Origin: Lachnospiraceae bacterium
GTDB lineage: Bacteria; Bacillota_A; Clostridia; Lachnospirales; Lachnospiraceae
DNA length: 8,285 nucleotides
Direction: 5' to 3'
Assembly (NCBI GenBank): GCA_024690425.1
Contig: JAILCT010000025.1
Coordinates: 1 to 8,285, forward strand
A model generated the notes under the pieces. The model was not told the origin of the DNA. It did not search any database and worked only from the letters and a program-made list of their open reading frames with translations. This document shows positions 1-5,345 of the stretch, piece by piece. Position numbers and translations under genes: made by a program. Each line of letters opens with the position of its first letter. Position 1 is the stretch's first letter.

Positions 1-1
1 G

Positions 2-541
2 GGCAATACTGACAGGCAATATTATGTGGGCGGCCATTCCAAGGGCGGCCATCTGGCAGTCTTCGCCGCTGCAGAATGCTCTCAGAACATCCACGACAGG
101 ATAATCCGTGTATTCAGCAACGACGGGCCGGGCTTTATGGATGAGGTTGCGGACAGTGCATCGATCAGGGCCATACTTCCCAGGCTCGTGAGCATTATCC
201 CCGAAGATGCGGTCGTCGGCCTTCTCATGAATCCCGTTGGCGATCCTATAGTTGTCAAGAGCACGGCAAAGTCACTCTTTCAGCATAACCCTGCAACCTG
301 GTGTCTTGAGGGAAAATCATTCATCACGGCAAGCGGTATCTCCACCGGGGCAAAAACCTTCAGGAAGCTGATAAAGGAAAGCCTCGGCAAGATGAGCCGC
401 GAGGAGCTGGATGACTTTGTCGAGAATACCTTCTCAGTCTTTGACAATGCCGGAGCCGAGACTCTTACCGACTTTAAAAAGGGCGGCCTAAGATCACTCA
501 GGTCTATTGCTCATGCGATCAAAAACATGAAAGATGAATGA
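2..541 (+). CDS. DUF2974 (Mbeg1-like) alpha/beta-hydrolase, 5'-truncated
   Basis: The open frame runs in from the left window edge (first codons read GNTDRQYYV) and stops at TGA 539-541, so about 179 residues of the C-terminal part are visible and the true start is outside. The GTG at 26 is an internal valine codon, not a start. YVGGHSKGGHLAVFAA is a nucleophile elbow of the G-x-S-x-G type, with the candidate catalytic Ser in GHSKG; the following VFSNDGPGF is typical of DUF2974, a lipase-like alpha/beta-hydrolase family common in Firmicutes. The downstream part is mixed helical and ends in a basic tail. The substrate is unknown; a lipid or ester hydrolase role would follow from the fold only. 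It lies 69 bp upstream of the next gene in the same direction, but a candidate promoter sits between them. Confidence 0.8.
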   Translation, partial: GNTDRQYYVGGHSKGGHLAVFAAAECSQNIHDRIIRVFSNDGPGFMDEVADSASIRAILPRLVSIIPEDAVVGLLMNPVGDPIVVKSTAKSLFQHNPATWCLEGKSFITASGISTGAKTFRKLIKESLGKMSREELDDFVENTFSVFDNAGAETLTDFKKGGLRSLRSIAHAIKNMKDE

Positions 542-583
542 TCCGGGAAGATAATATTTATTTTCTTTTTTACCTAAATGTAG

Positions 584-589
584 TATAGT
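584..589 (+). promoter_or_regulatory. Candidate -10 element of the GGDEF/HD-GYP/binding-protein unit
   Basis: TATAGT lies 21 bases before the ATG at 611 in a 69-bp intergenic gap rich in A and T. The stretch where a -35 box should lie (about 561-566, TTTTCT) is a poor match, so the assignment rests on the -10 hexamer and its position alone. Confidence 0.3.
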
Positions 590-599
590 TTTTACCGGG

Positions 600-608
600 A
601 AGGTGATC
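600..608 (+). promoter_or_regulatory. Ribosome binding site of the GGDEF gene
   Basis: AAGGTGATC precedes ATG 611. AGGTGATC (601-608) is complementary to the 3' end of 16S rRNA over eight bases, but in the right-hand register (the GGTGATC part instead of the usual AGGAGG core). The pairing ends only two bases before the start codon. It supports 611 as the start. Confidence 0.6.
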
Positions 609-610
609 AG

Positions 611-1759
611 ATGTACTACAAGAGCATCAACTACTACGGTTACGATAAAAACCGCTACAATGACTGTCTTGACCTTATTTGCGAGACCAATTACAGGCAT
701 ATCCTGATAATAAACACCTGGCTTTTGGGTCTTACCATAGTCTTTATGATCCTTTCAAGGCTTAACATGATGGGGGTTACAGGGCGTAATTTTACCATGT
801 ATCTTGTCTTTATGATCATTTCACTTGCGCTCGAGGGAGTGCTGATCATATTCAGGTCCATGTGTATTAAATACGCTCAGGTAGTTATGCACTTAAGCAT
901 CCTGCTGCTCATGAGCTTCGGTATCTATTCTTCCATGATGCAGCCCTACCTCACCGCCACAATGTTTCTTGTTCTTATAGTGCTTATCGCAGTTGCTTTC
1001 ATAGGAACCATGGTGAATATGTCCGTGCTGCTTATCTTCTACAGCAGCGCATTCTTATATACATCCTTCAAGTCCAAATCAAGCTCTCTTGCCGAGCTTG
1101 ATACCAATAATGTTATCATCTTTCTCATTCTGGCCCTGGTCCTTCATTACAGCTTCCAGCGCACCAGGATGGAGCAGTTCCATACACTCAAGAAAAACAT
1201 ACAGATACAGCGTGATCTGGAGATCCGTTCAAGCTTCGATACCCTGACCAATCTCTTAAACCGGGCAAGGTTCTTCTCCATTGCTGGCGAAATAGTATCC
1301 AACCTCACACCGGAAGATGAATACATTGCCGTATGTCTCCTTGACCTTGACAGCTTCAAGCAGATAAACGACACGCTGGGCCATCAGATGGGAGACAAGG
1401 CCATTCAGATGACTGCATCCATCATATCGGATTCCCTTGGTATAGACCTTATGGAGAAATGGTCATTTACTTCAAGGGTCGCATCAGGCCGATTAAGCTT
1501 CGCAGGCCGCCTTGGCGGTGACGAATATATAATGTTTATCAGAGGACTTAAGGGCTCGGATGATGTGCATGTCCTGCTTGAAAATATTCTTAAAAGGCTG
1601 AATTCGGTACATATCGGTGAGCTCAACGGAATCCATGCCTCTATCGGTTTTACCTCTCTTACCGACAAGGATACAGATATTGATTCTGCCTATACTCGTG
1701 CTGACAATGCCCTGTATGCATCCAAGGAATCGGGTAAGAATAAGATAAGCTTCGGCTGA
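611..1759 (+). CDS. Membrane-bound diguanylate cyclase (GGDEF domain)
   Basis: This 382-residue protein probably makes cyclic di-GMP from two GTP at the inner face of the membrane. About six hydrophobic segments fill the N-terminal half (near residues 31-50, 61-82, 88-106, 115-135, 137-153 and 166-182). A short helical linker (183-208) leads to a GGDEF domain at about 209-382. Visible motifs are FDTLTNLLNR (209-218), LDLDSFKQIND with metal-binding Asp245 (244-254), GHQMGD, and the signature GGDEY at 302-306; Tyr for Phe in the last place is a tolerated variant. The RxxD inhibitory I-site that usually lies just before the signature is absent: the aligned residues read GRLS, within a longer WSFTSRVASG insertion. 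Feedback inhibition by c-di-GMP is therefore probably missing. No sensor domain other than the membrane region is seen. The next gene starts 13 bp after the stop, so the two are co-transcribed. Confidence 0.93.
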   Translation: MYYKSINYYGYDKNRYNDCLDLICETNYRHILIINTWLLGLTIVFMILSRLNMMGVTGRNFTMYLVFMIISLALEGVLIIFRSMCIKYAQVVMHLSILLLMSFGIYSSMMQPYLTATMFLVLIVLIAVAFIGTMVNMSVLLIFYSSAFLYTSFKSKSSSLAELDTNNVIIFLILALVLHYSFQRTRMEQFHTLKKNIQIQRDLEIRSSFDTLTNLLNRARFFSIAGEIVSNLTPEDEYIAVCLLDLDSFKQINDTLGHQMGDKAIQMTASIISDSLGIDLMEKWSFTSRVASGRLSFAGRLGGDEYIMFIRGLKGSDDVHVLLENILKRLNSVHIGELNGIHASIGFTSLTDKDTDIDSAYTRADNALYASKESGKNKISFG

Positions 1760-1772
1760 AAGGCGGTATCTT

Positions 1773-2699
1773 ATGTCAATAGTAGTAAAGCTTCTTATAC
1801 TGTGCAGTATAATCCTGATGATACATAATCTCATAAGATGCATTGCCAATTATACAATGCACAATGACATAATCACGGAATTCAAGGGGCGCGATAAGGT
1901 CCGCCTTTATGCGGTATATTCGGTATGTGCTCTTATCACCGTGATATTTATTGCGGAATTCTTCCTTAATTCCGATAATGTGCTTGAGGGAGTGGCCTCC
2001 CTGATATGCGCCCTTTTCTATACACTTGTGGTATCATGGGCGATAGAGGTAACAAATATCGTAAAGGGGCGCACAAGGGAGATATCCGAAACACTTATAG
2101 GTGTCATAGAAGCAGGTGACACCAATCTTGACGGTCACTCCATCCTTGTCATGGATATATGCATGCTCATGTATGAATACCTGCCTTCTGCCATCCAGAA
2201 GGCAATAAGGCCCGAGGACCTTAGATATGCTTCACTGTTTCTGGATGTGGGGAAGCTGGGCATACCGTCCGGGATCCTGAACAAGCCCGGCAAGCTTGAA
2301 GACAGGGAATGGAACATGATGAAGCGCCACCCCGAGATAGGTGTCAAGGTATTAAAGCAGATAAGCTCCTTTGATGTGATCTCGGACTGGATAATGTACC
2401 ATCATGAAAGAATAGACGGAACAGGCTACTACGGACTGTCGGGTGAGGACATCCCCATTCCGTCGAAGATGATCGCCGTTGCCGACACCTATGCCGCAAT
2501 AGTCATGGTGCGTTCCTATAAGCCATCCCGGTCATATGATGATGCGGTATCGACCCTTAAGCTGGCATCGGGGACCCAGCTGGATCCTCAGATGGTGGAA
2601 GTATTTCTTTCGATACCCCGTGAAAAGGTGGAGCGTGCTACCGTGGAGGTTATCGGAAGGATGAAGATATTCCTTGATGAGGATTTCAGAGAGGATTAG
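1773..2699 (+). CDS. Membrane HD-GYP-like protein with degenerate HD motif
   Basis: The 308-residue protein has three likely membrane segments (about 3-24, 45-65 and 74-93) and then an HD-GYP-type domain (about 104-300). HD-GYP proteins hydrolyse c-di-GMP with a two- or three-metal centre. The family landmarks are clear: GH at 121-122, VGKLGIPSGILNKPGKL (159-175), the HP pair at 186-187, HHERIDGTGYYGLSGEDIP (210-228) and IAVADTY. Key positions differ: the signature HD dyad is Leu157-Asp158 (codons CTG GAT), GYP reads GYY, and the usual ADxxDA motif reads ADTYAA. Losing the metal-binding His makes normal phosphodiesterase activity doubtful; it may bind the nucleotide, act with altered metals, or serve as a partner of the cyclase just upstream. 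A site reading AAAGGCGG precedes the ATG. The binding-protein gene follows after 43 bp. Confidence 0.85.
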   Translation: MSIVVKLLILCSIILMIHNLIRCIANYTMHNDIITEFKGRDKVRLYAVYSVCALITVIFIAEFFLNSDNVLEGVASLICALFYTLVVSWAIEVTNIVKGRTREISETLIGVIEAGDTNLDGHSILVMDICMLMYEYLPSAIQKAIRPEDLRYASLFLDVGKLGIPSGILNKPGKLEDREWNMMKRHPEIGVKVLKQISSFDVISDWIMYHHERIDGTGYYGLSGEDIPIPSKMIAVADTYAAIVMVRSYKPSRSYDDAVSTLKLASGTQLDPQMVEVFLSIPREKVERATVEVIGRMKIFLDEDFRED

Positions 2700-2730
2700 C
2701 TTATTGCAGGATACGGAGTATTACAATTTC

Positions 2731-2737
2731 AGGAGAA
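2731..2737 (+). promoter_or_regulatory. Ribosome binding site deciding the binding-protein start
   Basis: AGGAGAA ends five bases before ATG 2743, where the encoded protein begins MRKNKTKIKR with an immediate lipoprotein signal. An upstream ATG in the same frame at 2674 lies inside the preceding gene, has no such site, and would add 23 residues before the signal peptide. Confidence 0.75.
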
Positions 2738-2742
2738 TTAAA

Positions 2743-4008
2743 ATGCGGAAAAACAAAACAAAAATAAAAAGAAACACTTCCCTTATTGCCATGGCTGTAA
2801 TCCTAGGCCTTACAGGCTGTGGCACCGCAGGCGGGGGCACAACCGATACGGCGAATAAGGATAAGCCCCTTGTGTGGTGGAACAGACAGCCCTCCGATTC
2901 TGCAACGGGTGAACTTGATATTGAGGCCGTCAATTTCAATAAGGATACCTATTATGTAGGCTTTGATATGAGGCAGGGAGCCTCCCTGCAGGGACAGATG
3001 GTTGAGGATTATCTCCTTGCAAGTGATTTAAGCCTTGACCGAAACGGTGACGGGACAATAGGTTACGTTCTTGCCATCGGTGACAGCGGACACAATATCT
3101 CCGCAGCCAGAACCAGGGGAGTACGGTCCGCCCTCGGTACAGGTATCGGAGAGGGCGATGACTTAAACGCCGCTCCGATCAAGGGTGATCTTAACCTTGA
3201 CGGAAATGCAGCGGAAGTTAAGGACGCTCAGGTAACTCTTGACGGTAAGACCCTTATCGTACGGGAGCTTGCATCGCGTGAAATGATCACGGATAAGGGC
3301 GCTACCTGGGATGCGAATGCTGCCGGAAATGCCATAAAAGAATGGTCTTCCGCCTTTGGCGATCAGATCGATCTTATCGTATCCAACAATGACGGAATGG
3401 GAATGGCCATGTTTAACGCCTGGGCTCACGCTAACAAGGTTCCCGTGTTCGGATATGATGCCAACGGCGACTGTGTTGCGGCAACCCGTGACGGTTTCTG
3501 CGGTTCGATAAGCCAGCATCCGGATGTGCAGGCCTACTTAACCCTTCGGGTTATACGTAACTGCCTCGACGGTGTTGATGTTCAGACCGGGATAGGTATT
3601 CCCGATGAAGCCGGAAATGTACTTTCGGACAGTGATTTTTACTATAAGGAGGAAGAACGTGCCTTCTATGCCTTAAATGTAGCCGTTACCGCCGGGAACT
3701 ACAAGGACTTCCTTGATCCCAAGGCCGTATATGCACCGGTTTCTCACCAGTTAAGCACAAAAGATCATCCTAAAAGAAGGGTCTTTTTAAGTATCTACAA
3801 TAAGGATGATGACTTCTTAAGTCAGACCTATCAGCCCCTGCTCCAGCAGTATGCTTCTCTTCTCAATCTCGATGTAAGCTTCGTCGGAGGTAACGGGCAC
3901 GATGAGTCGACCATATTGAAATCACTGGATGTTAACAAGTTCGATGCTTACGCTATAAATATGGTAAAGACAGATAACGCCGGGGAATACACATCCCTGC
4001 TTAAGTAA
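2743..4008 (+). CDS. MglB-like galactose/glucose-binding lipoprotein, apparently circularly permuted
   Basis: The 421-residue product starts with a basic stretch, a hydrophobic segment and the lipobox LTGC (Cys26), so it should be a membrane-anchored lipoprotein facing outward. The mature part resembles MglB, the periplasmic galactose/glucose-binding protein, but in changed order. It begins at PLVWWNRQPS (42-51), which matches a mid-lobe MglB strand (VVFFNKEPS). It then runs through YYVGFD, a calcium loop DRNGDGTIG (99-107), GHNISAAR (116-123), TWDAN (188-192), SNNDGMGM (214-221) and VFGYDANGD. After a linker (about 325-345) it ends with VFLSIYNKDDDFLS (347-360) to AINMVKT (404-410), which matches the segment that opens MglB (IGVTIYKYDDNFMS to LAINLVD). 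Expected sugar contacts Asp356, Phe358, Asn47, His117, Arg123, Trp189, Asn216 and Asp239 are present; two others differ (Ile119 for Asp, Gln258 for Asn). No transporter permease or ATPase gene is adjacent. MglB-family membership is sure; permutation is inferred by eye. Confidence 0.85.
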   Translation: MRKNKTKIKRNTSLIAMAVILGLTGCGTAGGGTTDTANKDKPLVWWNRQPSDSATGELDIEAVNFNKDTYYVGFDMRQGASLQGQMVEDYLLASDLSLDRNGDGTIGYVLAIGDSGHNISAARTRGVRSALGTGIGEGDDLNAAPIKGDLNLDGNAAEVKDAQVTLDGKTLIVRELASREMITDKGATWDANAAGNAIKEWSSAFGDQIDLIVSNNDGMGMAMFNAWAHANKVPVFGYDANGDCVAATRDGFCGSISQHPDVQAYLTLRVIRNCLDGVDVQTGIGIPDEAGNVLSDSDFYYKEEERAFYALNVAVTAGNYKDFLDPKAVYAPVSHQLSTKDHPKRRVFLSIYNKDDDFLSQTYQPLLQQYASLLNLDVSFVGGNGHDESTILKSLDVNKFDAYAINMVKTDNAGEYTSLLK

Positions 4009-4018
4009 AGCTTTACTT
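4003..4018. terminator. 16-bp palindrome across converging stop codons (weak terminator candidate)
   Basis: AAGTAAAGCTTTACTT is a perfect palindrome. It contains the TAA of the binding-protein gene (4006-4008) and, on the other strand, the TAA of the aminotransferase relic (4015-4013). There is no unpaired loop and no clear T-run after it, so it is a poor classical terminator. It may simply reflect two facing AAG-TAA gene ends. Confidence 0.25.
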
Positions 4019-4061
4019 CAGTTTCCTTAGCCTCTCAAGCGCTGCATTAAGGGTTTCATCC
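4013..4061 (-). pseudogene. Relic of an aminotransferase 3' end
   Basis: Read on the minus strand, this stretch encodes DETLNAALERLRKLK and a TAA stop. The intact aminotransferase at 7248 ends DETLNAALVRLGKLK. The first 26 bases (4061 back to 4036) are identical in the two places. The remaining codons differ mostly at third positions (AGG/AGA, CTA/CTT, CTG/CTA, AAG/AAA), as in two homologous coding sequences that diverged under selection. Nothing upstream in any frame continues the aminotransferase, so only the last 15 codons survive. The piece has no start of its own and is joined directly to the end of the small cysteine-rich gene, whose stop codon lies inside it. Confidence 0.8.
4036..4061. 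repeat. Direct repeat, copy 1 (26 bp, aminotransferase 3' coding end)
   Basis: Perfect 26-bp match, same orientation, to 7271-7296. The two copies lie 3,235 bp apart and bracket the small gene, the oxidoreductase and the histidine kinase. The sequence is coding in both places (DETLNAAL on the minus strand). Confidence 0.9.
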
Positions 4062-4220
4062 GTCCCGCATGCGGGGAGCCTCTTCGTAGAACCTGCAGGC
4101 TATGTTATCCCGGGTGTTTCGCGGATCCGAAGTTGAAAATCGCTGGGGCACGCATATCTTGTCTTCCTGATAATATGCCGTTTCGCAGTGTATGCAGTTG
4201 GTGCATTTGATCTGTACCAT
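4056..4220 (-). CDS. Small cysteine-rich protein, 54 residues
   Basis: ATG at 4220 opens a frame of 54 codons ending in TGA at 4058-4056. It lies three bases after the oxidoreductase stop (TAG-AAG-ATG), an arrangement typical of translational coupling; no strong ribosome binding site of its own is seen. The product starts MVQIKCTNCIHCE and has five cysteines at 6, 9, 12, 23 and 42, the last in ACRFYEE. A C-x2-C-x2-C cluster followed by two spaced cysteines suggests a bound metal, either zinc or a small iron-sulphur centre; I do not recognise a named family. The last glycine codon and stop fall inside the 26-bp aminotransferase repeat, so the original C-terminus may have been cut by a rearrangement. 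It could be an accessory or electron-transfer partner of the oxidoreductase, but that is inferred from position only. Confidence 0.55.
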   Translation of the reverse strand: MVQIKCTNCIHCETAYYQEDKICVPQRFSTSDPRNTRDNIACRFYEEAPRMRDG

Positions 4221-4223
4221 CTT

Positions 4224-5195
4224 CTAGTATCCGATCTGAGCAAGTATGCTGTCCATAAGTCCCGCATTTCTTAAGGAGAAAGCCCGGGAAACATGCGGCT
4301 CCTCTCCCTTCTCGATACATCTTCCAAGCTGCTCCGATTCGAGCTTATAATTCTGCTCTGCCTTTATCTTACGCTCCGTCTTTTTTCCATCAACAGTCAC
4401 GGTATAGCTCAGATCCCCCGCCTGGTTGTATTCAACATCCGAACTGATAGTGCCCTTGGAGCCGTGGATATACAGCCTGTCTCTTCTGGCATCGGAACCC
4501 GGTTCAAAGATCATACCGATGTTGAACGAGGCCCGTAAACCGTTTTTGAATTTCATCTGCACGGCAGTGAACACATCCACACCCTCATCATTGAATTCTG
4601 CCTTTCCCATTACGTAATCAGGCTCGGAATCGGTCAGGGACAGGATCATTGTCGTACAGTAACATCCAAGATCATAGACAGCTCCTCCGCCCATTTCCTT
4701 ATGGAGCCTTATATCCTCAATATAACCCTGGGTAAGAAATGCCGTCTCTATATAGTCAATATCTCCTATCACACCATCCGATATATCAGCCTTGAGCGAA
4801 GCGATATAGGGGCTGTGCAGGTAAGCATAGGCCTCCATCAGGATCACATTATTCTCTTTTGCAGCTGCAAACATTTCTTCAGCATCATTTCTGTTAAGGG
4901 CAAGCGGCTTCTCACACAGGACATGCTTGCCGGCCTTCAGCGCCTTTATCACCCATTCCTTGTGAAGATGGTTGGGAAGGGGAATATATACCGCCTGAAC
5001 ATCAGGATCATCAAGAAGCTTGTCATACCCTACGTACGCTTTTTCAAAACCGAACTCCTTCTTAAAGCTCTCGGCCTTGGCCATATCCCGTCCCGCTATC
5101 GCATACAGTTCACAGTTGTCTGCCTGCTTCATGCCCGGGATCGTACACCCTCTTGCAATGTTAGCTGTTCCCAGAACGCCCCATTTTACTGCCAT
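4224..5195 (-). CDS. Gfo/Idh/MocA-family NAD(P)-dependent oxidoreductase
   Basis: The 323-residue cytoplasmic enzyme belongs to the glucose-fructose oxidoreductase/inositol dehydrogenase family, which oxidises or reduces sugars, inositols and related diols with NAD(P). The Rossmann motif GVLGTANIA is at 6-14, followed by the dinucleotide-contacting stretch AIAGRD. VYIPLPNHLH (69-78) and the family signature CEKPLAL (94-100, with the conserved Lys97) follow. The C-terminal half-barrel contains MEAYAYLHSP (120-129) and GGGAVYDLGCYC (169-180), a form typical of the dihydrodiol/xylose dehydrogenase-like branch. The length is normal for the family. ATG 5195 is chosen over an in-frame ATG at 5255 because AAAGGAGG (5210-5203) stands seven bases before it and MAVKWGVLG is the expected N-terminus. 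A good promoter lies upstream and the small cysteine-rich gene follows. The substrate cannot be told from the sequence. Confidence 0.92.
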   Translation of the reverse strand: MAVKWGVLGTANIARGCTIPGMKQADNCELYAIAGRDMAKAESFKKEFGFEKAYVGYDKLLDDPDVQAVYIPLPNHLHKEWVIKALKAGKHVLCEKPLALNRNDAEEMFAAAKENNVILMEAYAYLHSPYIASLKADISDGVIGDIDYIETAFLTQGYIEDIRLHKEMGGGAVYDLGCYCTTMILSLTDSEPDYVMGKAEFNDEGVDVFTAVQMKFKNGLRASFNIGMIFEPGSDARRDRLYIHGSKGTISSDVEYNQAGDLSYTVTVDGKKTERKIKAEQNYKLESEQLGRCIEKGEEPHVSRAFSLRNAGLMDSILAQIGY

Positions 5196-5202
5196 AAGAA
5201 TT

Positions 5203-5210
5203 CCTCCTTT
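5203..5210 (-). promoter_or_regulatory. Strong ribosome binding site of the oxidoreductase
   Basis: AAAGGAGG on the minus strand, seven bases before ATG 5195. It fixes this start against the ATG 60 bases upstream, which has no comparable site. Confidence 0.85.
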
Positions 5211-5215
5211 TTGTG

Positions 5216-5232
5216 TGCAAGAGCATCTTGCA
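5216..5232 (-). promoter_or_regulatory. 7-3-7 inverted repeat in the oxidoreductase leader
   Basis: The arms TGCAAGA and TCTTGCA are perfect and are separated by three bases. The site lies in the leader, six bases upstream of the ribosome binding site and downstream of the predicted transcription start. It could be a DNA operator bound as a dimer, or an RNA hairpin near the translation start. No regulator gene is visible in the window. Confidence 0.35.
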
Positions 5233-5282
5233 TATCCTACATATTTTCCATACAAGCTAAGCGCAAATATTCCTCAGCTTTC

Positions 5283-5310
5283 AGTGTACTCAAAAACACC
5301 CCTATGTCAA
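5283..5310 (-). promoter_or_regulatory. Promoter of the oxidoreductase and small-protein genes
   Basis: On the minus strand a consensus -35 TTGACA (5310-5305) is followed after 16 bases by TACACT (5288-5283), a 4/6 match to the -10 box. Transcription would start near 5276 and give a leader of about 80 bases. Confidence 0.65.
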
Positions 5311-5330
5311 TGGTAATAAACCAAGCCTTA

Positions 5331-5339
5331 TGGTATACT
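5331..5339 (+). promoter_or_regulatory. Extended -10 promoter of the histidine kinase
   Basis: TGGTATACT is an extended -10 (TGn before TATACT, 5/6 to consensus). No good -35 is seen at the right distance, which extended -10 promoters can tolerate. Transcription should begin about seven bases on, at or next to the ATG at 5346, so the mRNA may have no leader. It abuts the opposite promoter at 5283-5310 back to back. Confidence 0.5.
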
Positions 5340-5345
5340 GACGGT

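Noticed and set aside
543..602. Direct repeat CCGGGAAG at 543-550 and 595-602
   Set aside because: Only eight bases, and the second copy is partly the ribosome binding site; no element or gene lies between them. Treated as chance.
2674..2742. Earlier ATG for the binding protein
   Set aside because: It lies within the preceding gene, lacks a ribosome site, and would bury the lipoprotein signal behind 23 extra residues. ATG 2743 has AGGAGAA at the right distance.
4064..4075. 12-bp palindrome CCCGCATGCGGG
   Set aside because: Inside the small cysteine-rich gene, with no loop and no T-run. No support for a regulatory role.
4056..4100. Possible further aminotransferase remnant upstream of the relic (shared AGGTTC)
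   Set aside because: Only six bases match and the spacing to the repeat differs from the intact gene. The relic's homology ends at about 4061.
4105..4320. 71-codon minus-strand frame overlapping the oxidoreductase end
   Set aside because: It overlaps the conserved C-terminus of the oxidoreductase and competes with the better placed 54-codon gene that starts right after the oxidoreductase stop.
4701..5345. Plus-strand upstream extension of the kinase reading frame (840 codons in total)
   Set aside because: Most of it runs antisense through the oxidoreductase, and the peptide lacks any domain character. The MYYNISFDIAA start at 5346 leads directly into the first membrane segment.
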